NCBI GenBank assembly: GCA_937625935.1
Contig: OW569350.1
Span: forward strand, 558,001-622,000
Length of the DNA: 64,000 bases
Direction of reading: 5' to 3'
Source: Tetramitus jugosus
Taxonomy: Eukaryota > Heterolobosea > Eutetramitea > Acrasida > Vahlkampfiidae
This document shows positions 8,355-18,617 of the stretch, piece after piece. The position numbers and the translations under genes are program-made. The notes under the pieces are model-generated. The model saw nothing but the letters and a program-made list of their open reading frames with translations, was not told where the DNA came from and did no database searches. Position 1 is the stretch's first letter. Each line of letters opens with the position of its first letter.

Positions 8355-11300
8355 ATGTTGAGTAAGGCTGCTGCTTTCGGAAGTAAGACCAAAGAAGAGT
8401 TCAGACAGAACCATGATTTTCCTGAAGTGGTAGGCATGCTTGATGATAGTGATGATGAGATTGAAGAGATTGAAGAGATGGATGCACTAATGACTGGTGA
8501 TGATAGTACTGATGAAGAAGTAGATGATGAAATTTGTGTTGCAGAAATGGATGATGATGAGGAAGAAAGTGATGATGACACTGGTTCACAGACCGCGGAG
8601 AATGATGCACGGCTCAATATTATTTGGAAGAGAGATCCAGAGAGAGAAGGAGACAATGCTTTGGGTGTTTTTGTAATTGCTGGTCAAACCATTCCCAGGG
8701 ATATCTTTCATTCCATCATGTCATTTGTGCCAGCATATCCATTCTATTTCAATTTGAGATCAGTGTGCTCTCAATGGCTCTATGAATTTCAAGATGAAAT
8801 CTTTCCAAAGGTCACATACTTGAGTCTGGTGGACGATGGAAGGCCAAAATATTATTTCAAGGATAGTGGTCAGTTGGTTCAGTTCAAGCCACTAGGGGCA
8901 GCTGGAAAAGGATATCGATTGAGAGAACTTGGTGATGAGACCAAGTACTATGACAGGGCTCATATTTTTACGTTCTTGGCAACTGTGTTTCCCAATGTGA
9001 GGCATCTACGATTGGGAGTGGGTTCATGTATGAGACTCGGTGACTTCCATGATTGTGTGAGGACTTTGGTATCAAAGTTAACTCAACTGGAAACAGTTGA
9101 TGTTTTGGGCACTCGTTATTCGTACTTTAAGAGAAGTGATCAAGTTTCGTTAAGCGAAATTTCATTGTGCATCATTGCTCAGTCGTTGCCTATTTCGACC
9201 AAGACTCTCAATTTTATTGGCGTAACTCTTCAAGGTCCATTGAGTATGCTGAAGATCTTTTCAGAAAAGGGACGATCGCAAACAAATATGTCTGCGCTCA
9301 ATCGGTTGACACGAAACAACCCACGGCCGATTACTGTGGATGTTCAGCACTTAAGTTTGCCTTACATCATTTTGTGTGCCCAACCATCTATTGATTGGAC
9401 ACGCATCAAAGAAATGTACTTCCACTTTGAGGTATTAGTCGTGAAGTCAAGTAGGAATTCCTCCACTCCCATACAGGCTCCTGTTGCATCACATGTCGAT
9501 TACTTGAATTACATGTCGAAGAAGCAGGGAATTTTCTTATCACACATAGGAAAGCCTATGAAAGTAGATACTGATGAAACAATGGAAGCAACTATCGATA
9601 TTGCTGTTTCAGAGTATCCTCATTTCCAACCACTTCTCTCTCTACCTGAAACGAAAAAGGTTGCTCTACTCGCTACTCATACTAAATTGGACACAACTTT
9701 TGTTTGCAACAATGTGTCTACAGCAGCCAAAGCCTTGGAAGTGCTTACTGATCCCGAACGAATGAAATATCCAGAATTGGTATTGGATATCAATAGGACG
9801 TTTGAACAAGTCCGCTACCCCTTACCATGCACTCTCCTCACTATTTTGATCCAGAACTGTTCCAATGAAGCAGTAATTAGCTTGATTAAGACTATAGTAG
9901 AGAGGCACAAACCTTCTATGGCTGTTCATGGCGTTCAAAATTATCTTCTAGAGCTAATCATGAATCAACCATTTTCTCCTCTCAGAAGCAACATGATGAG
10001 ATATTTACTGTCTATTAGTCCAGAACTAATAGCTCTCGGAAACTCAGAAGGAGTTATTAACAATGACCAAAAAGATCTCCCTCTCATACAGCGGTTCCTC
10101 TCTCGACATTTGACTGCAGAGTGCTTGAAAGATCTCAAGTACTTGGTTGAAGCAGGAGCATCAATCACCCAAGTAGACCAAGATGGAAACAATATTCTTC
10201 ACTCTGCCTGTAAGATGGTGAACATGGATATAGTGAAGTACATTCTTTCGATATGTCCTGAGAGTTTTATGTTCGAAAGAAACAGGAAGGGCCAAACCCC
10301 CATCGAGTTAATTTACCCACCTAACTGGTGCCTCAATAATTCTGACATTAATGTCCAAGTTCAGTTCCTTCAAGAAGCTGCCAAGTTACCTTGCTTCAGT
10401 AAGCAAACGCTGCCAAGTTACCAAACATCACATGGCAATTTACTCCATGTTGCCTCTGAGAGTTCAGACATAGAAACAATCCAGTGGTTGCTGGAGAATG
10501 GTTTTGACGCCAACGCACTGAATGAGAAGGGAGAAAACGCCCTCTTCTATTCCAAAGTGAGTGGTCGAAGGAAGAAGCCTACAGGCAAGCAAAGTGCATT
10601 TGTGGATGACTGTGCCGCTGAATTAATCAAAGCAGGTGCGAAGGTTGATCTTGAAAACAACGAGGGAGGAACTCTTGTTATATCAGCTCTCCGTAACAAG
10701 AATTATGCGGTGATTAATATGATTATCCAGAAGCCATCGATATCCTCCAAACCATTGGCAGAGCTCTTGGGCCCAAGAGCGCCACAAGGGCTCAATGCAT
10801 TGCACTTTATTGTACAGAAGATGATCGAAACAACCGTTGCAAGGTCATTCACAGACATGGACAAAAAGATTGGTGTTTATCCTGTTGCACGACATTGTGC
10901 GCTTCTTTGCCTTGAGCACTATCCAGAAATGTTGTATGAGCGTTCTGAAGCAACAGAGGAGGATTTGAAAGATATTTCTGGTGTTAGTCCTCTTCAAATA
11001 TTGTTGAAGGCATCCAAAGGCTTACTCTTGTTGAAAGATTTATCGATCAAGCTGAGTGATATTGCCAACAAGCCCGTTTTTTCAGATTCAAGCAAGAACA
11101 AGGGTGATGTAGCTCCTATTCCCGTACTGTACCTCGCATTGGAGGTCGCATTGGACATCCCCATGTTCGACAAGTTGATGGACTGCACGAACAACGTACT
11201 AGTCAGAGATGAAACACAGGAAACAAAGCCCAATCTTTTACACATTGCTGCAGAAAGAGATGCTTCTCTAATTAAGTGTATTCTAAAGCACTGGAAGAAA

Positions 11301-12353
11301 AGGTTTACGAACAAGGAAGATTTATCAAAACTAATCAACCAGCCCCTAGAAAATGATACTGTCGGTGGGAGAAAGCCCAGAAATGCTGCATTACTTGCCT
11401 GGAGTCAATATTCCTTTGAGCGATTCTCTATACTCTGGTCGTTTATGAAGCCGTGTTCGTCACAGTTCGATTGTCCAGTTCAAATCGCCTTGGCAGAGAA
11501 GAAGTACTCATACGCCTTCTCTGCTGTCCAACAATTCGATATTATCCCATCCAAAGCTCAATTGCATCAGATGATTAGGAGCACCTTGGTTCAAGGAGCT
11601 GTTCACCAAACAAATGAGAGTAAGTTTGTTTCTCTTATGACTCAAACTGAAGAAGAGCAACCAACTCCATCATGGCTTCATTTGTTAATGCAAAACCCAT
11701 CTGAGGCAGTTGACTCCGAAGAACAGTGTGAGTTCAAGTCCTTGAGCACATTGCAACTTGTGGCGTCAGGGGTAGCGAGCTCCATATTCAACTGGTTAGT
11801 TCGCCACTACGGTGATGATCCAATGTTGAGTACTGCTGTCAAGGCTATTGACCCCCGCACAGGAAACACACTCTTGCACTTGCTGACAAGTGGTTCACAG
11901 AAACAAATCTCTGGGAAAGACTTATCCTCCATCCTCTACCCTATTGTTGATCAATTTAGAACGAAAGGAGTTGCACCAAAGCAAACAAAACAGATCAAGA
12001 CTAAGCCTCCCTCTCTTGATTACTTGAATACAAAAGAGTTGACAGAGTTCATCAATGCACAGAACAAGGGTGGTAGAACTTGTCTTCATAATGTCGCAGT
12101 GAACGATATTCAATCTGTTCTCCACGACCTGCTCGTTTATGGAGCTAATACAGAGATCAAGGATGTCTATGGTCAAACACCCTTGAAACTCATGGACAAT
12201 GATTCTGCGACCGCGGTTCAAAGGTTCTTGGAGATGCGAGATGGCAAAAAGCCTGAAAAGCAGAAGAGAAAGCTGAAACAGTCTTCCAACAGTGAAGAAG
12301 AAGTTGAGGAAACTGTCACTCGAAGAAAAAGAAGAAGAGTGACCAAAAAATAA
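8355..12353 (+). CDS. F-box-like and ankyrin-repeat protein, 1332 residues
   Basis: The frame extends 5' through GTG at 8274, but the first ATG is 8355 (MLSKAAAFGS). N-terminal part: acidic, Asp/Glu-rich. Residues about 112-150 (IPRDIFHSIMSFVP...LRSVCSQWLYEF) match an F-box-like helical pattern, which would bind Skp1 in an SCF ubiquitin ligase. Ankyrin-type repeats are recognisable at about 595-640 (DGNNILHSACKMVNMDIVKYIL), 693-735 (GNLLHVASESSDIETIQWLLENG) and 1238-1280 (GRTCLHNVAVNDIQSVLHDLL), with degenerate ones between. The C-terminus ends in a basic cluster (RRKRRRVTKK) that looks like a nuclear localisation signal. A role as a substrate adaptor, perhaps nuclear, is inferred; the substrate is unknown. 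The single exon of 4 kb is unusual in size but intact. Confidence 0.75.
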   Translation: MLSKAAAFGSKTKEEFRQNHDFPEVVGMLDDSDDEIEEIEEMDALMTGDDSTDEEVDDEICVAEMDDDEEESDDDTGSQTAENDARLNIIWKRDPEREGDNALGVFVIAGQTIPRDIFHSIMSFVPAYPFYFNLRSVCSQWLYEFQDEIFPKVTYLSLVDDGRPKYYFKDSGQLVQFKPLGAAGKGYRLRELGDETKYYDRAHIFTFLATVFPNVRHLRLGVGSCMRLGDFHDCVRTLVSKLTQLETVDVLGTRYSYFKRSDQVSLSEISLCIIAQSLPISTKTLNFIGVTLQGPLSMLKIFSEKGRSQTNMSALNRLTRNNPRPITVDVQHLSLPYIILCAQPSIDWTRIKEMYFHFEVLVVKSSRNSSTPIQAPVASHVDYLNYMSKKQGIFLSHIGKPMKVDTDETMEATIDIAVSEYPHFQPLLSLPETKKVALLATHTKLDTTFVCNNVSTAAKALEVLTDPERMKYPELVLDINRTFEQVRYPLPCTLLTILIQNCSNEAVISLIKTIVERHKPSMAVHGVQNYLLELIMNQPFSPLRSNMMRYLLSISPELIALGNSEGVINNDQKDLPLIQRFLSRHLTAECLKDLKYLVEAGASITQVDQDGNNILHSACKMVNMDIVKYILSICPESFMFERNRKGQTPIELIYPPNWCLNNSDINVQVQFLQEAAKLPCFSKQTLPSYQTSHGNLLHVASESSDIETIQWLLENGFDANALNEKGENALFYSKVSGRRKKPTGKQSAFVDDCAAELIKAGAKVDLENNEGGTLVISALRNKNYAVINMIIQKPSISSKPLAELLGPRAPQGLNALHFIVQKMIETTVARSFTDMDKKIGVYPVARHCALLCLEHYPEMLYERSEATEEDLKDISGVSPLQILLKASKGLLLLKDLSIKLSDIANKPVFSDSSKNKGDVAPIPVLYLALEVALDIPMFDKLMDCTNNVLVRDETQETKPNLLHIAAERDASLIKCILKHWKKRFTNKEDLSKLINQPLENDTVGGRKPRNAALLAWSQYSFERFSILWSFMKPCSSQFDCPVQIALAEKKYSYAFSAVQQFDIIPSKAQLHQMIRSTLVQGAVHQTNESKFVSLMTQTEEEQPTPSWLHLLMQNPSEAVDSEEQCEFKSLSTLQLVASGVASSIFNWLVRHYGDDPMLSTAVKAIDPRTGNTLLHLLTSGSQKQISGKDLSSILYPIVDQFRTKGVAPKQTKQIKTKPPSLDYLNTKELTEFINAQNKGGRTCLHNVAVNDIQSVLHDLLVYGANTEIKDVYGQTPLKLMDNDSATAVQRFLEMRDGKKPEKQKRKLKQSSNSEEEVEETVTRRKRRRVTKK

Positions 12354-12541
12354 GCGCTCAAACAGTGAATCGTAAAGGGGTATATTTTACTGGCCGATGA
12401 AATTTTTTCCCGCCATTTCTTTTACGTTCCATAAAACTCTGGAAAGCAAAGCTTTCCTCCCAGATGCACAAAACCCATCACACAAAATCACCATAACAAA
12501 AAACAAAAAAACCAACCAGATATCCAAACAACAACAACAAC

Positions 12542-13324
12542 ATGAAACGATCCTTTCACTCTGCCTTCCAACCTGTCATGTGCTTATCTGATGGATGTGA
12601 TTCATTCATCATGAGTCATCCAACAGTCTATTTTAACCACCACAGTACTACTCCATCAACAACAACAATGAGTACAACTCAAAACAATCATCATCATTTC
12701 AACAACCAACAATCATCATTTGATCAGCATCAAATGGTTGAGGACAATGAAAATGTTCCTCCTCCTCATCCACTTTACAAGAGAACAAAACTCTCATCCA
12801 AACCATCACATGTCATGACAAACAATGGATATTGTATCCGAAATTTTCATGTTGATCTGAACAAGAACAACAATAACAATAATAATAATAATAGCAACGA
12901 AACAACAAGAGTGGATTCGTGGGACTATAGCAATACGAGTCATGTTCAGCACTTGAACTTTTTGAAAACTTTTGCAAGCTCAAGTACTACTGCTGGTAGT
13001 AGCAGCAGTGGCAATGCGAGTCAATCGAGACAAAATATGAATAATAACTACAACAACAATACTATTGCTGATCAAATTCTCATGTACTTGACAGTTTGTA
13101 CAATGAATGGCAAGAAGATGATTGTTGCACTCAACAGGCAGGAAGCAACCGTGTATGATCTAAAGCAGAGCATTCTTCGGAAGATGAATATGGCACCTGA
13201 CAAGCAGATTTTGTTGTTTGAAGGCAGACCTCTGAATGATTTGTCACTCAACCTGTATCATCAATGTCATCTGAGAACGGGTCATGCGATCCAGATCATC
13301 AGCCCCATGAATTATCAGCCATGA
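12542..13324 (+). CDS. Ubiquitin-like domain protein with low-complexity N-terminus
   Basis: A 260-residue protein. The first 170 residues are rich in Asn, Ser, His and Gln, with one Asn run (bases 12865-12895), and look disordered. Residues about 177-257 form a ubiquitin-like fold: YLTVCTMNGKKMIVALNRQEATVYDLKQ, then LFEGRPLNDLSLNLYHQCHLRTGHAIQII, matching the beta-grasp pattern and the x-F-x-G-x-x-L turn of ubiquitin. There is no C-terminal di-glycine; it ends NYQP, so it is not a conjugated modifier but probably a proteasome or chaperone adaptor. ATG 12542 is used; an ATG at codon 24 is an alternative. An AATAAA-like word follows the stop closely. Confidence 0.65.
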   Translation: MKRSFHSAFQPVMCLSDGCDSFIMSHPTVYFNHHSTTPSTTTMSTTQNNHHHFNNQQSSFDQHQMVEDNENVPPPHPLYKRTKLSSKPSHVMTNNGYCIRNFHVDLNKNNNNNNNNNSNETTRVDSWDYSNTSHVQHLNFLKTFASSSTTAGSSSSGNASQSRQNMNNNYNNNTIADQILMYLTVCTMNGKKMIVALNRQEATVYDLKQSILRKMNMAPDKQILLFEGRPLNDLSLNLYHQCHLRTGHAIQIISPMNYQP

Positions 13325-13383
13325 ACAAGTCAATAAAAAGGAAGACCAACAAGGCCCAAACTTAAGTGTCGTTAAAAACAAAT

Positions 13384-15144
13384 TTATTGTGAAACTTCGG
13401 AGATGAGTGGTTGACCCACTCTAACCTTTTGTCCACTCTTTACACAAAATTGCAGATCCATATCATCTGGTGCTTCAAAGATCAAGACAACAGTAGAACC
13501 AAGCTTAAACTTGGCCACTTCTTCTCCTCTCTGCACATTCATTCCACTGGGGAAGATACGGTCGTGAGTGTAAGTTCTATTTGGACAACGTTGCTCAAGA
13601 TCGGCATCTGGATTCTCTGGTACCTTTGGAACAAAGGATGAAATTCTGTGTGGCTTCTCATTCGTGACAACTTGTTGATCAAAATTGAGTTCAATACTGC
13701 CAACATTGTAGGCACCAACAGCTGACAATGAGAAGAAGTACTTTTCTTGTTGTTGGTCTAGTTCTTGATCAGAGACAGTCTTAGCATTCCATGTTCCCTC
13801 AATCACAACTCTCTCATTGACAGCAAACAGACCCTTAATGTGCTTCACAAACACAGGATTCACAGGCAACAAAGCACCAGGGAAGTGCTTTCTTCTGTTG
13901 ATTGTCCAATCAGCAGAACTGTGAATTCTGTGATAATCACCAGGTGCCAAATAAATGACACACTGGTACAAGCTAGTCTTCTTCTTAGTTGGTTGTTGTT
14001 GATCGTCGTCATACAAGTTGCTTCTCTTTCCCAAGAATGATCTGAATGAATAGTTCAATCCCTTGACGTGAGTAATGACTGGTTCGTTCAGCTTTTCACG
14101 ACCATTCTCAACTCTTGTGCAGCTATATACAGTTCCATCGACTGGAGAAACCAATGGAATGGTTGGATGAACAGGTCTCATATCATCCTTCAATGGTCTA
14201 GAGAAGAAATCACCTAGGCAACGATAGGACTTTAGTGGATATCTCATCTCATCCAAATTACACTTGAAGGCAATGGTCCATGCCATGTACATTGGTTCTC
14301 TGGCCCAGACAGGGAGTGTAATGTGATGGAATTTTCCCCAAATGTAAGAAGCAATGTTCCAAGGCAACAAATAGAGCAACCTTTCATGAGTAATGTCAGA
14401 GGAAAAGCTCTCAGTCTCTTGTTCCTTTGTCTTCATCTTGGATATAGTAGCAGTGCTATTGCTACTACTACTACCACTCTCTCTTGTCAAATAGTAGACC
14501 ATGGGAGTCAACAGAGAAGCCAATGTCATGGTAGAGCTAAGCACAACTGTGGAGGAACCAGTCAAAAAGTACAACACGGCTGCCATCATTGTACAAATCA
14601 TGACAATCAACAAGCCACAAGTCATCCATCTGTTTGCACTTCTTGTCTCGTTATTACTAGGTTTGCTATCATTGATCAAGTCATCCTCTTCATGGTTGAT
14701 TTTGTTGTGCGCTCGTCTGTCGGATTTCACCGTAGTGGATGTCGGAGTATTAGCTGAGGCACCCCTGATGCGATGAACACAAATTTCACTATTGAGCTGA
14801 GACATGATGACCTTTAGATTTTTCAAGCTCTCATCAACCATTGTCTGACACTCATCAGACAATTGACTCACATGCTTTTTCCATTTTTTTACAATTTTTT
14901 CAGTGCTCGTCACATTGAGATAACAATATTGATGAATGTGATGCAATTGCTCAGTAGTTGATTGTTGTTCATTCATCATCTTGACACTGTTGAACACGAG
15001 AGACAATTGTTCAGTGAGTGAACACTCAAACTGTGCACTACTGTCCTTGGTGACGAGTGACTTTAGAGATTTGTAGTTGATGTAGGGTCTGAGGGACAAG
15101 TCTTCTTCACTGACATTGCGCCTCCAAAATTTATTCCACTTCAT
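13384..15144 (-). CDS. Phosphatidylserine decarboxylase fused to an N-terminal SPX-like domain
   Basis: A 586-residue enzyme that would make phosphatidylethanolamine from phosphatidylserine. The C-terminal 300 residues hold the decarboxylase: PVDGTVYS, YLAPGDYHRIHSSADW, GALLPVNP, VGAYNVGSIELNF and LGST near residue 548, where self-cleavage yields the small subunit with its pyruvoyl Ser. Residues about 173-220 contain one or two membrane helices. The N-terminal 150 residues look like an SPX domain, the sensor of inositol pyrophosphates and phosphate: it begins MKWNKFW...PYINYKSLKSL (family: MKFGK...YIDYKxLKK) and ends IHQYCYLNVTSTEKIVKKWKKHV (family: L..FC.LN..A..KILKK.DK). The fusion implies PE synthesis tuned by phosphate status; that is inference. 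It is divergent from the inositol monophosphatase gene, 514 bp away. Confidence 0.85.
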   Translation of the reverse strand: MKWNKFWRRNVSEEDLSLRPYINYKSLKSLVTKDSSAQFECSLTEQLSLVFNSVKMMNEQQSTTEQLHHIHQYCYLNVTSTEKIVKKWKKHVSQLSDECQTMVDESLKNLKVIMSQLNSEICVHRIRGASANTPTSTTVKSDRRAHNKINHEEDDLINDSKPSNNETRSANRWMTCGLLIVMICTMMAAVLYFLTGSSTVVLSSTMTLASLLTPMVYYLTRESGSSSSNSTATISKMKTKEQETESFSSDITHERLLYLLPWNIASYIWGKFHHITLPVWAREPMYMAWTIAFKCNLDEMRYPLKSYRCLGDFFSRPLKDDMRPVHPTIPLVSPVDGTVYSCTRVENGREKLNEPVITHVKGLNYSFRSFLGKRSNLYDDDQQQPTKKKTSLYQCVIYLAPGDYHRIHSSADWTINRRKHFPGALLPVNPVFVKHIKGLFAVNERVVIEGTWNAKTVSDQELDQQQEKYFFSLSAVGAYNVGSIELNFDQQVVTNEKPHRISSFVPKVPENPDADLEQRCPNRTYTHDRIFPSGMNVQRGEEVAKFKLGSTVVLIFEAPDDMDLQFCVKSGQKVRVGQPLISEVSQ

Positions 15145-15658
15145 AATGTTGTTGTTCGTGTTTTTTTGTGTGTTGGATATTTTGATTTTCGAAAAAAAGA
15201 TTATGAAAGGAAATGATGCACAGTATTATTAACCAATTAAAAGTGGTGGTTGAAAGATGACTGGCTCGAGCTGGTGACTATTACAGGTTATGGCGTCGTG
15301 GAGAGATTTCAAAGAAAAACTTCTCGGTGTGTAATATTCGCTTTTTTGTGTTGGTTGGCACGAGAAAAAAAGAATTTCGGGTCGATTTTTGTGTTTTGGT
15401 GTTTGTAGGGGTTTTTTTGAGTTATTTTGTAAAGTTGGCGACATTGTCGGCTGTAATCTGCGGAGTGAAATTTCTCTGTCCGCAAAAGATATCCGACGTT
15501 CAATTCTCCTTTTTCACGACATGGCGAACAAGCACAATTCTCCAAAGAACCAATCAACTTGAAAAGATCGCTGCCAGCAAAGCAAACAATCTCAAAAACA
15601 ACAAACAACAAACAAACACATAAAGTATCTATTTTAGAACAATCATCACCATCGTACC
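15145..15658. promoter_or_regulatory. Divergent intergenic region between decarboxylase and inositol phosphatase genes
   Basis: A 514-bp shared 5' region of two genes tied to lipid/inositol phosphate metabolism. Short open frames on both strands lack family resemblance and biased composition, so I leave them out. T- and A-rich runs lie near both starts; no specific element identified. Confidence 0.4.
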
Positions 15659-16519
15659 ATGACAGAATATCCTTTTGACATCTCAAGGGCACGTGAAACT
15701 GCAATCGAAGCCGCACTAGAAGCAGGAAAGCTCATTTGCTCAGCACTTTTGAACCATACTGAGCAAACGATGAAGACAAAGTCTACTACGACAGATTTGG
15801 TCACAGAAACTGATGAAATGTGTGACCGTGTCATTATTGAGCGATTGAAGCGGGATTTTCCAGAGTTTGACATCATATCGGAAGAAACATATAACACCGC
15901 ATCGGAGTTGAGTGAAAAGCCGACTTGGGTCATTGACCCCATTGATGGAACAACCAATTTTGTTCACAGAAATCCCGCTGTAGCTGTGTCGATTGGACTG
16001 ACGTATGCAAAGCAATGCGTGTTGGGTGTGATTGTGTTGCCAATGATGAAAGAGACCTATGTAGCAATCAAGGGACAAGGAGCTTTCAAGACTGATATCC
16101 ATCATGATCAACCATTCCAAATTTCTGTGAGCTCGAATCGCACATTGGACACGAGTCTACTGAGCAGCAACTTTCCTTATGCGAGAGGCAATGAATCACT
16201 GGATCCTGTTCACTCACGGTACAATGCACTGCTCAAGAGTGGTGTAAGAGGTATTAGAGGCTCTGGCAGTGCTTGTGTCAATCTTGTTCAAGTGGCTTGT
16301 GGTGCCTTGGAAGGATACTTTGAAAATGGTTTGCAGAGTTGGGATATGGCAGCAGGAAAGGTGATTGTGGAAGAGGCTGGAGGTGTTGTTTTGGATGTTG
16401 ATGCTTCACCAATCGATATCATGAAGAGAAGAATCTTGGCATGCAACAGTATGGAGCTGGCAACGCAAATCAGTCAAGTGCTCGTTCAATCCGATCAAAA
16501 ATTTGCCACAAACTTGTAA
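15659..16519 (+). CDS. Inositol monophosphatase
   Basis: A 286-residue Mg2+-dependent phosphatase that releases free myo-inositol from inositol monophosphates. All family motifs are present: the metal-binding Glu in SEETY, DPIDGTTNF at about residues 92-100 (metal ligands Asp and the catalytic Thr), GSGSACVNLVQVACG, and WDMAAGKVIVEEAGG with the third metal-binding Asp. The length is normal for the family and there is no targeting extension, so a cytosolic location is likely. The start ATG 15659 gives MTEYPFDISRARETAIEAA, the usual beginning of such proteins. Confidence 0.92.
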   Translation: MTEYPFDISRARETAIEAALEAGKLICSALLNHTEQTMKTKSTTTDLVTETDEMCDRVIIERLKRDFPEFDIISEETYNTASELSEKPTWVIDPIDGTTNFVHRNPAVAVSIGLTYAKQCVLGVIVLPMMKETYVAIKGQGAFKTDIHHDQPFQISVSSNRTLDTSLLSSNFPYARGNESLDPVHSRYNALLKSGVRGIRGSGSACVNLVQVACGALEGYFENGLQSWDMAAGKVIVEEAGGVVLDVDASPIDIMKRRILACNSMELATQISQVLVQSDQKFATNL

Positions 16520-16554
16520 TAAATGAAAAGTATTTCACACAAAAACAATTCGAT

Positions 16555-18508
16555 TTATAGTACAGTTGTTTGTCGTTTGTGAGTAGCCTCTTGCTCTTCA
16601 TATTGATTCAATCTTCTCAGTAATAGACCATTGGCTTCGCTGAGAACGTTGCAGCGTTTCTCAGATTCGTGTAACTTTTGTGTCAGCTCGAATGTTATCT
16701 TTCGTTCTTGTTGTTCAAGTTTGCTATTGTCAAGATTGAGCTGTTGTATTCTTGTCTTCAAGTCTTCAACTTCTTGGATGTGGGGAGGTATTGGGACTCT
16801 CGCTAACTGATGGTGATTCGTGTGTACTTGGAGTCTCCTGTTCTCTGACTCCAGTTTGAGTAGTTGTCGATCTTTATCTGCCAACTGATTCCTCAAGAGC
16901 TCTAAATCTTTTGATAAATCGTTCTTCTTGTAGTGATCAATACTTGTTTGGTATTGGGACAATTTTTCTTCCAATTCTAGCTTTTCTCTTTCAAGTGAAG
17001 TCACACGGGTAGTTACTCTCTTCAGCATTGCTTTTTCTTCTTCGATTTGCTTTGTTAATCCTTGTCTCTGAGCTCCATGCTCTGATAATTGCTTCTTTGA
17101 CTCTTCGTGCATCTTTTCGTACACTGCAATCCTTTTCTCCATTTCTGAAACTTTTGAGGAATTTTGGTTAACTAGCGTCTTCAATTGATCAGCCTCTAGG
17201 GACATGTTAGAATTTTGGTTTTGGGATTGTGACACGGTTTTTCTCAACTCTTCTTGCAGCTTATTGAGCTCTTTCTCTTGTGTGGATATTTGGGATGCAT
17301 ATCTCTTGTTCGCTTCCTTCTCCTTTGTTAAGAAAGTGTGAAGTTTTTCGTTGCGCTCCCGTATTCCTTCAATCTCTTCGACTTGCTGTTGCAGTAACTT
17401 TCTAGTATCCATTTCATATTTCAACTTTTTCTTTAATCGTACAACTTCTGCCATCGTCACATTTTCAACTGGAGTTGATTGAGACGGAGAAGAAGTTGCA
17501 GAAGAAGCTGCCTGTGATTCCAATAATTCATATTTTCGCTTCATTTCTGCAAGTTCGTTCACCAGTTTAATATTCATTCTATGAGTCAGCTCATTATCTC
17601 CCTCTGAAACTGCTGGGACTCTCTCTTGTTCTTTCAAAGGTTGTTCTTTTTCTCTCTTTCTTTGTTTCGGCTCAGACTGTTTTAGTGCTGTTTGAAGTTC
17701 TGATATCATCTTATCTTTCCTTCTCGAGTCAGATTCTATTCTATCTAGCATAATCTTTGTTGCGTCCAACTTTTCCTGGGTAGCATTTACTTTAGTTTTA
17801 AATATCTCTATACTCTTCTTGTGATCCTCTCGTTGTTGGGTTAGAGTCGAAAGTCTCCTTTGTAATTGGGAGATTGTTTTCAACGCATCGGCGTTCGCTT
17901 TACTCAGTATTTCGTATGCGTTTCGTATGGCACTGTTTGTACTAATGTTAGAGGCTGTTATGTCAAACAAACTAGTCGATACTTCTGCTTTTAGCATCTC
18001 TAAACTCGTATAGTGTTTGGTCGGAGAGGATCTTGCATTCTCCTAACAACTTTGCGTGAATATCGAGGTAAGAATGGGAACATAGGTGCAGTGAGTTACT
18101 TACAGAATTATCCCATCCTTTTTCCTTGGATCGATGCAAGTCGGTTTTTACATCTTTTACCTCCTTAAACTTCTGATGGTGAGTAAACAAACAATATTTA
18201 TCATTCTTTGCGTCATAAGGTGGTAATGGATTCTCCGTTGCTATGATTCTAGAATTCCATTCAGGATTCTTTGTCCTAGTCGCTTTTGAGGTGTGATTGT
18301 CCTGAACAGAGCGAGATCGCTGCCTAGAGAACGACTTTATTCTGTCCTTGTCCGATTTCGATCTCTTCTTACTCGATGAGAAGCGCTTGGTGTTCTCAAC
18401 AACAAAGGAGGAACGAGCTCGTTTGTTTTCTGATACCCAAGAGGCAAAGTCTTCGGTGTCATCCTCATCTGAAAAGTAGTTGTTTGTCTCTAGCAATGCA
18501 TTCGTCAT
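16555..18508 (-). CDS. Spliced coiled-coil protein with basic, Ser/Arg-rich N-terminus
   Basis: Two open frames join into one gene: exon 1 18508-18104, exon 2 18042-16555, giving about 630 residues. The 61-nt intron (18103-18043) begins GTAAGT and ends TTGTTAG; both borders are phase 0 and the junction reads GWDNS-ENARSSPTKHY. Exon 1 is basic and rich in Ser/Arg/Lys (SSSKKRSKSDKDRIKSFSRQRSRS). Exon 2 is almost entirely heptad coiled coil from about residue 160 to the end, with low Gly/Pro content. That suggests a structural or scaffolding protein of centrosome/basal body, Golgi or chromatin, but no diagnostic domain is visible and I cannot name it. It ends tail to tail with the inositol phosphatase, 35 bp apart. 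Confidence 0.8.
18043..18103 (-). other. Intron (61 nt) in coiled-coil gene
   Basis: GTAAGT donor and TTAG acceptor on the minus strand. Reading through it gives a short unrelated tail and a stop; splicing restores one frame through both exons. Confidence 0.8.
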
Positions 18509-18617
18509 TTATCCTCTGTACGCTGCTGAGCACATTACCTTCTCAACTCTTTGAACAAATATTTGTCGACGTAAAATTGGTTTCTCCTCCAGTAGAGCAT
18601 TATGGTACAATTGGTTT

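Noticed and set aside
12865-12895. Asn/Gln and AAT/AAC repeats (also near 51400-51445 and 61050-61100) as tandem arrays of interest
   Set aside because: Low-complexity Asn runs inside coding sequence are common in such genomes.
15181-15640. Short coding genes on both strands in the decarboxylase/phosphatase intergenic region
   Set aside because: Overlapping frames without family resemblance; several are open only because stops are rare in the T/A-rich leader.
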